From Synergistaceae bacterium (GTDB taxonomy: Bacteria; Synergistota; Synergistia; Synergistales; Aminobacteriaceae), in contig JAFTBA010000077.1 in NCBI GenBank assembly GCA_017458545.1, positions 1 to 5,228 of the forward strand: a stretch of DNA of 5,228 bases. The letters are read 5' to 3'. The position numbers were made by a program, and so were the translations under genes. Within the stretch, counting starts at the first letter, position 1, and each line of letters starts with the position of its first letter. Shown here in pieces: positions 4,758 to 5,228 of this stretch. Under the pieces are notes generated by a model. The model was given only the letters and a program-made list of their open reading frames with translations. It was not told where the DNA came from and did no database searches.

Positions 4758-5228
4758 CTAACGTTTTTTCGCAGTCATTGCGATACCGAATACTCCGAGC
4801 AAAGCAATGAGTCCGAACCCTGAATAGCAACCTCCGCTTGAACTGCTGCCGACTCCTTCAACGACTCTTGCTGTTCCAGCACTGCCGTATATTACGTCAG
4901 TCAGCGCATACTCCTCGCCGTGAACGTTAAGAACGAAGTAGATACCGTCCTCAAGGTATTCAGGATTGATACTGAAATGCAGCTTGTGATCATCGTTCGG
5001 GAAAAACGCAAATTTCAAGTCCGCGAACACAAGCCCTATATCATCGTCAGTGATTTCAGATATGTCCTTGCCTTTTGATTCGGGCCTCAGCTTGTAGCCG
5101 ATAAGACTTGCGTCCGTCATGAGATATTCACCGCCGTACATCAGCTCAACTGCCGCAGGGACAGGCGAAGATGCTCCGTCGACTTTCTGCTTAATGAAAT
5201 CCTCAAGGTCAAGGCCGTCAGCTTTCAC
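4758..5228 (-). CDS. Putative surface protein with Synerg-CTERM sorting signal, C-terminal fragment
   Basis: The last 157 codons including the stop are visible; the frame continues past the window edge, so a GTG at 5228 is probably an internal Val and the true start lies outside. The visible body is acidic (for example SEITDDDIGLVFADLKF), with alternating strand-like stretches and no enzyme motif I recognise. The C-terminus is diagnostic: a Ser run and GGC at 128-134, YSGFG, a single hydrophobic segment (about 139-152, LIALLGVFGIAMTA) and the tail KKR. This tripartite Gly/Cys motif, helix and basic end matches the Synerg-CTERM protein-sorting domain of Synergistota, related in design to GlyGly-CTERM and MYXO-CTERM. 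Such proteins are exported and then thought to be cut near the Gly/Cys motif by an intramembrane protease for surface anchoring. An N-terminal signal peptide is expected but not visible. The gene ends in its own terminator. Confidence 0.8.
   Translation of the reverse strand: MKADGLDLEDFIKQKVDGASSPVPAAVELMYGGEYLMTDASLIGYKLRPESKGKDISEITDDDIGLVFADLKFAFFPNDDHKLHFSINPEYLEDGIYFVLNVHGEEYALTDVIYGSAGTARVVEGVGSSSSGGCYSGFGLIALLGVFGIAMTAKKR

Noticed and set aside
4401..4823. Plus-strand frames at 4401-4625 and 4638-4823
   Set aside because: The first is antisense to the Walker A region of ABC-F; the second runs across a strong terminator and into the antisense of the Synerg-CTERM gene. Neither has a plausible product.

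Overview
This window most likely comes from a Synergistota bacterium (formerly Synergistetes), probably a host-associated one. The best evidence is the C-terminus of the protein at the right edge. It ends in a Ser-rich spacer, a GGCYSGFG motif, one hydrophobic helix and a KKR tail, which matches the Synerg-CTERM sorting signal described from that phylum. A clostridial-type 2[4Fe-4S] ferredoxin and a Gram-positive-like ABC-F protein (Bacillus YdiF type) fit an anaerobe. This assignment is inference, because the window holds no rRNA or other phylogenetic marker.

Every gene I can support lies on the minus strand, so the order of transcription is right to left. Positions 4758-5228 hold the C-terminal part of a surface protein with the Synerg-CTERM signal, closed by a strong intrinsic terminator (4708-4741). 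Next comes a tight three-gene run: an ABC-F ribosome-associated ATPase (2795-4690), a StrF-like family 2 glycosyltransferase (2015-2773) and a DUF4213/DUF364 putative metal-chelation protein (1247-2002). The gaps between these three are only 21 and 12 nt, so they are probably one operon. A 120-nt intergenic region then carries a good promoter for a 57-residue ferredoxin (953-1126), which has its own intrinsic terminator (850-884). The left end (1-820) is the N-terminal 273 residues of a UvrD/AddA/RecB-type helicase, cut by the window edge.

No mobile element, CRISPR array, tRNA, rRNA or riboswitch was found. The genes do not form an obvious pathway. ABC-F proteins act on ribosomes, StrF-like enzymes usually act on cell-surface or secondary-metabolite sugars, and DUF364 proteins are of unproven function. 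The most unusual points are the Synerg-CTERM signal; promoters that overlap the preceding gene's terminator in two gaps, with a possibly leaderless ABC-F mRNA; and the glycosyltransferase/DUF364 pair, which share one reading frame separated by a single stop codon, with no ordinary start for the second gene. I do not see convincing evidence for a wholly new multi-gene system here.
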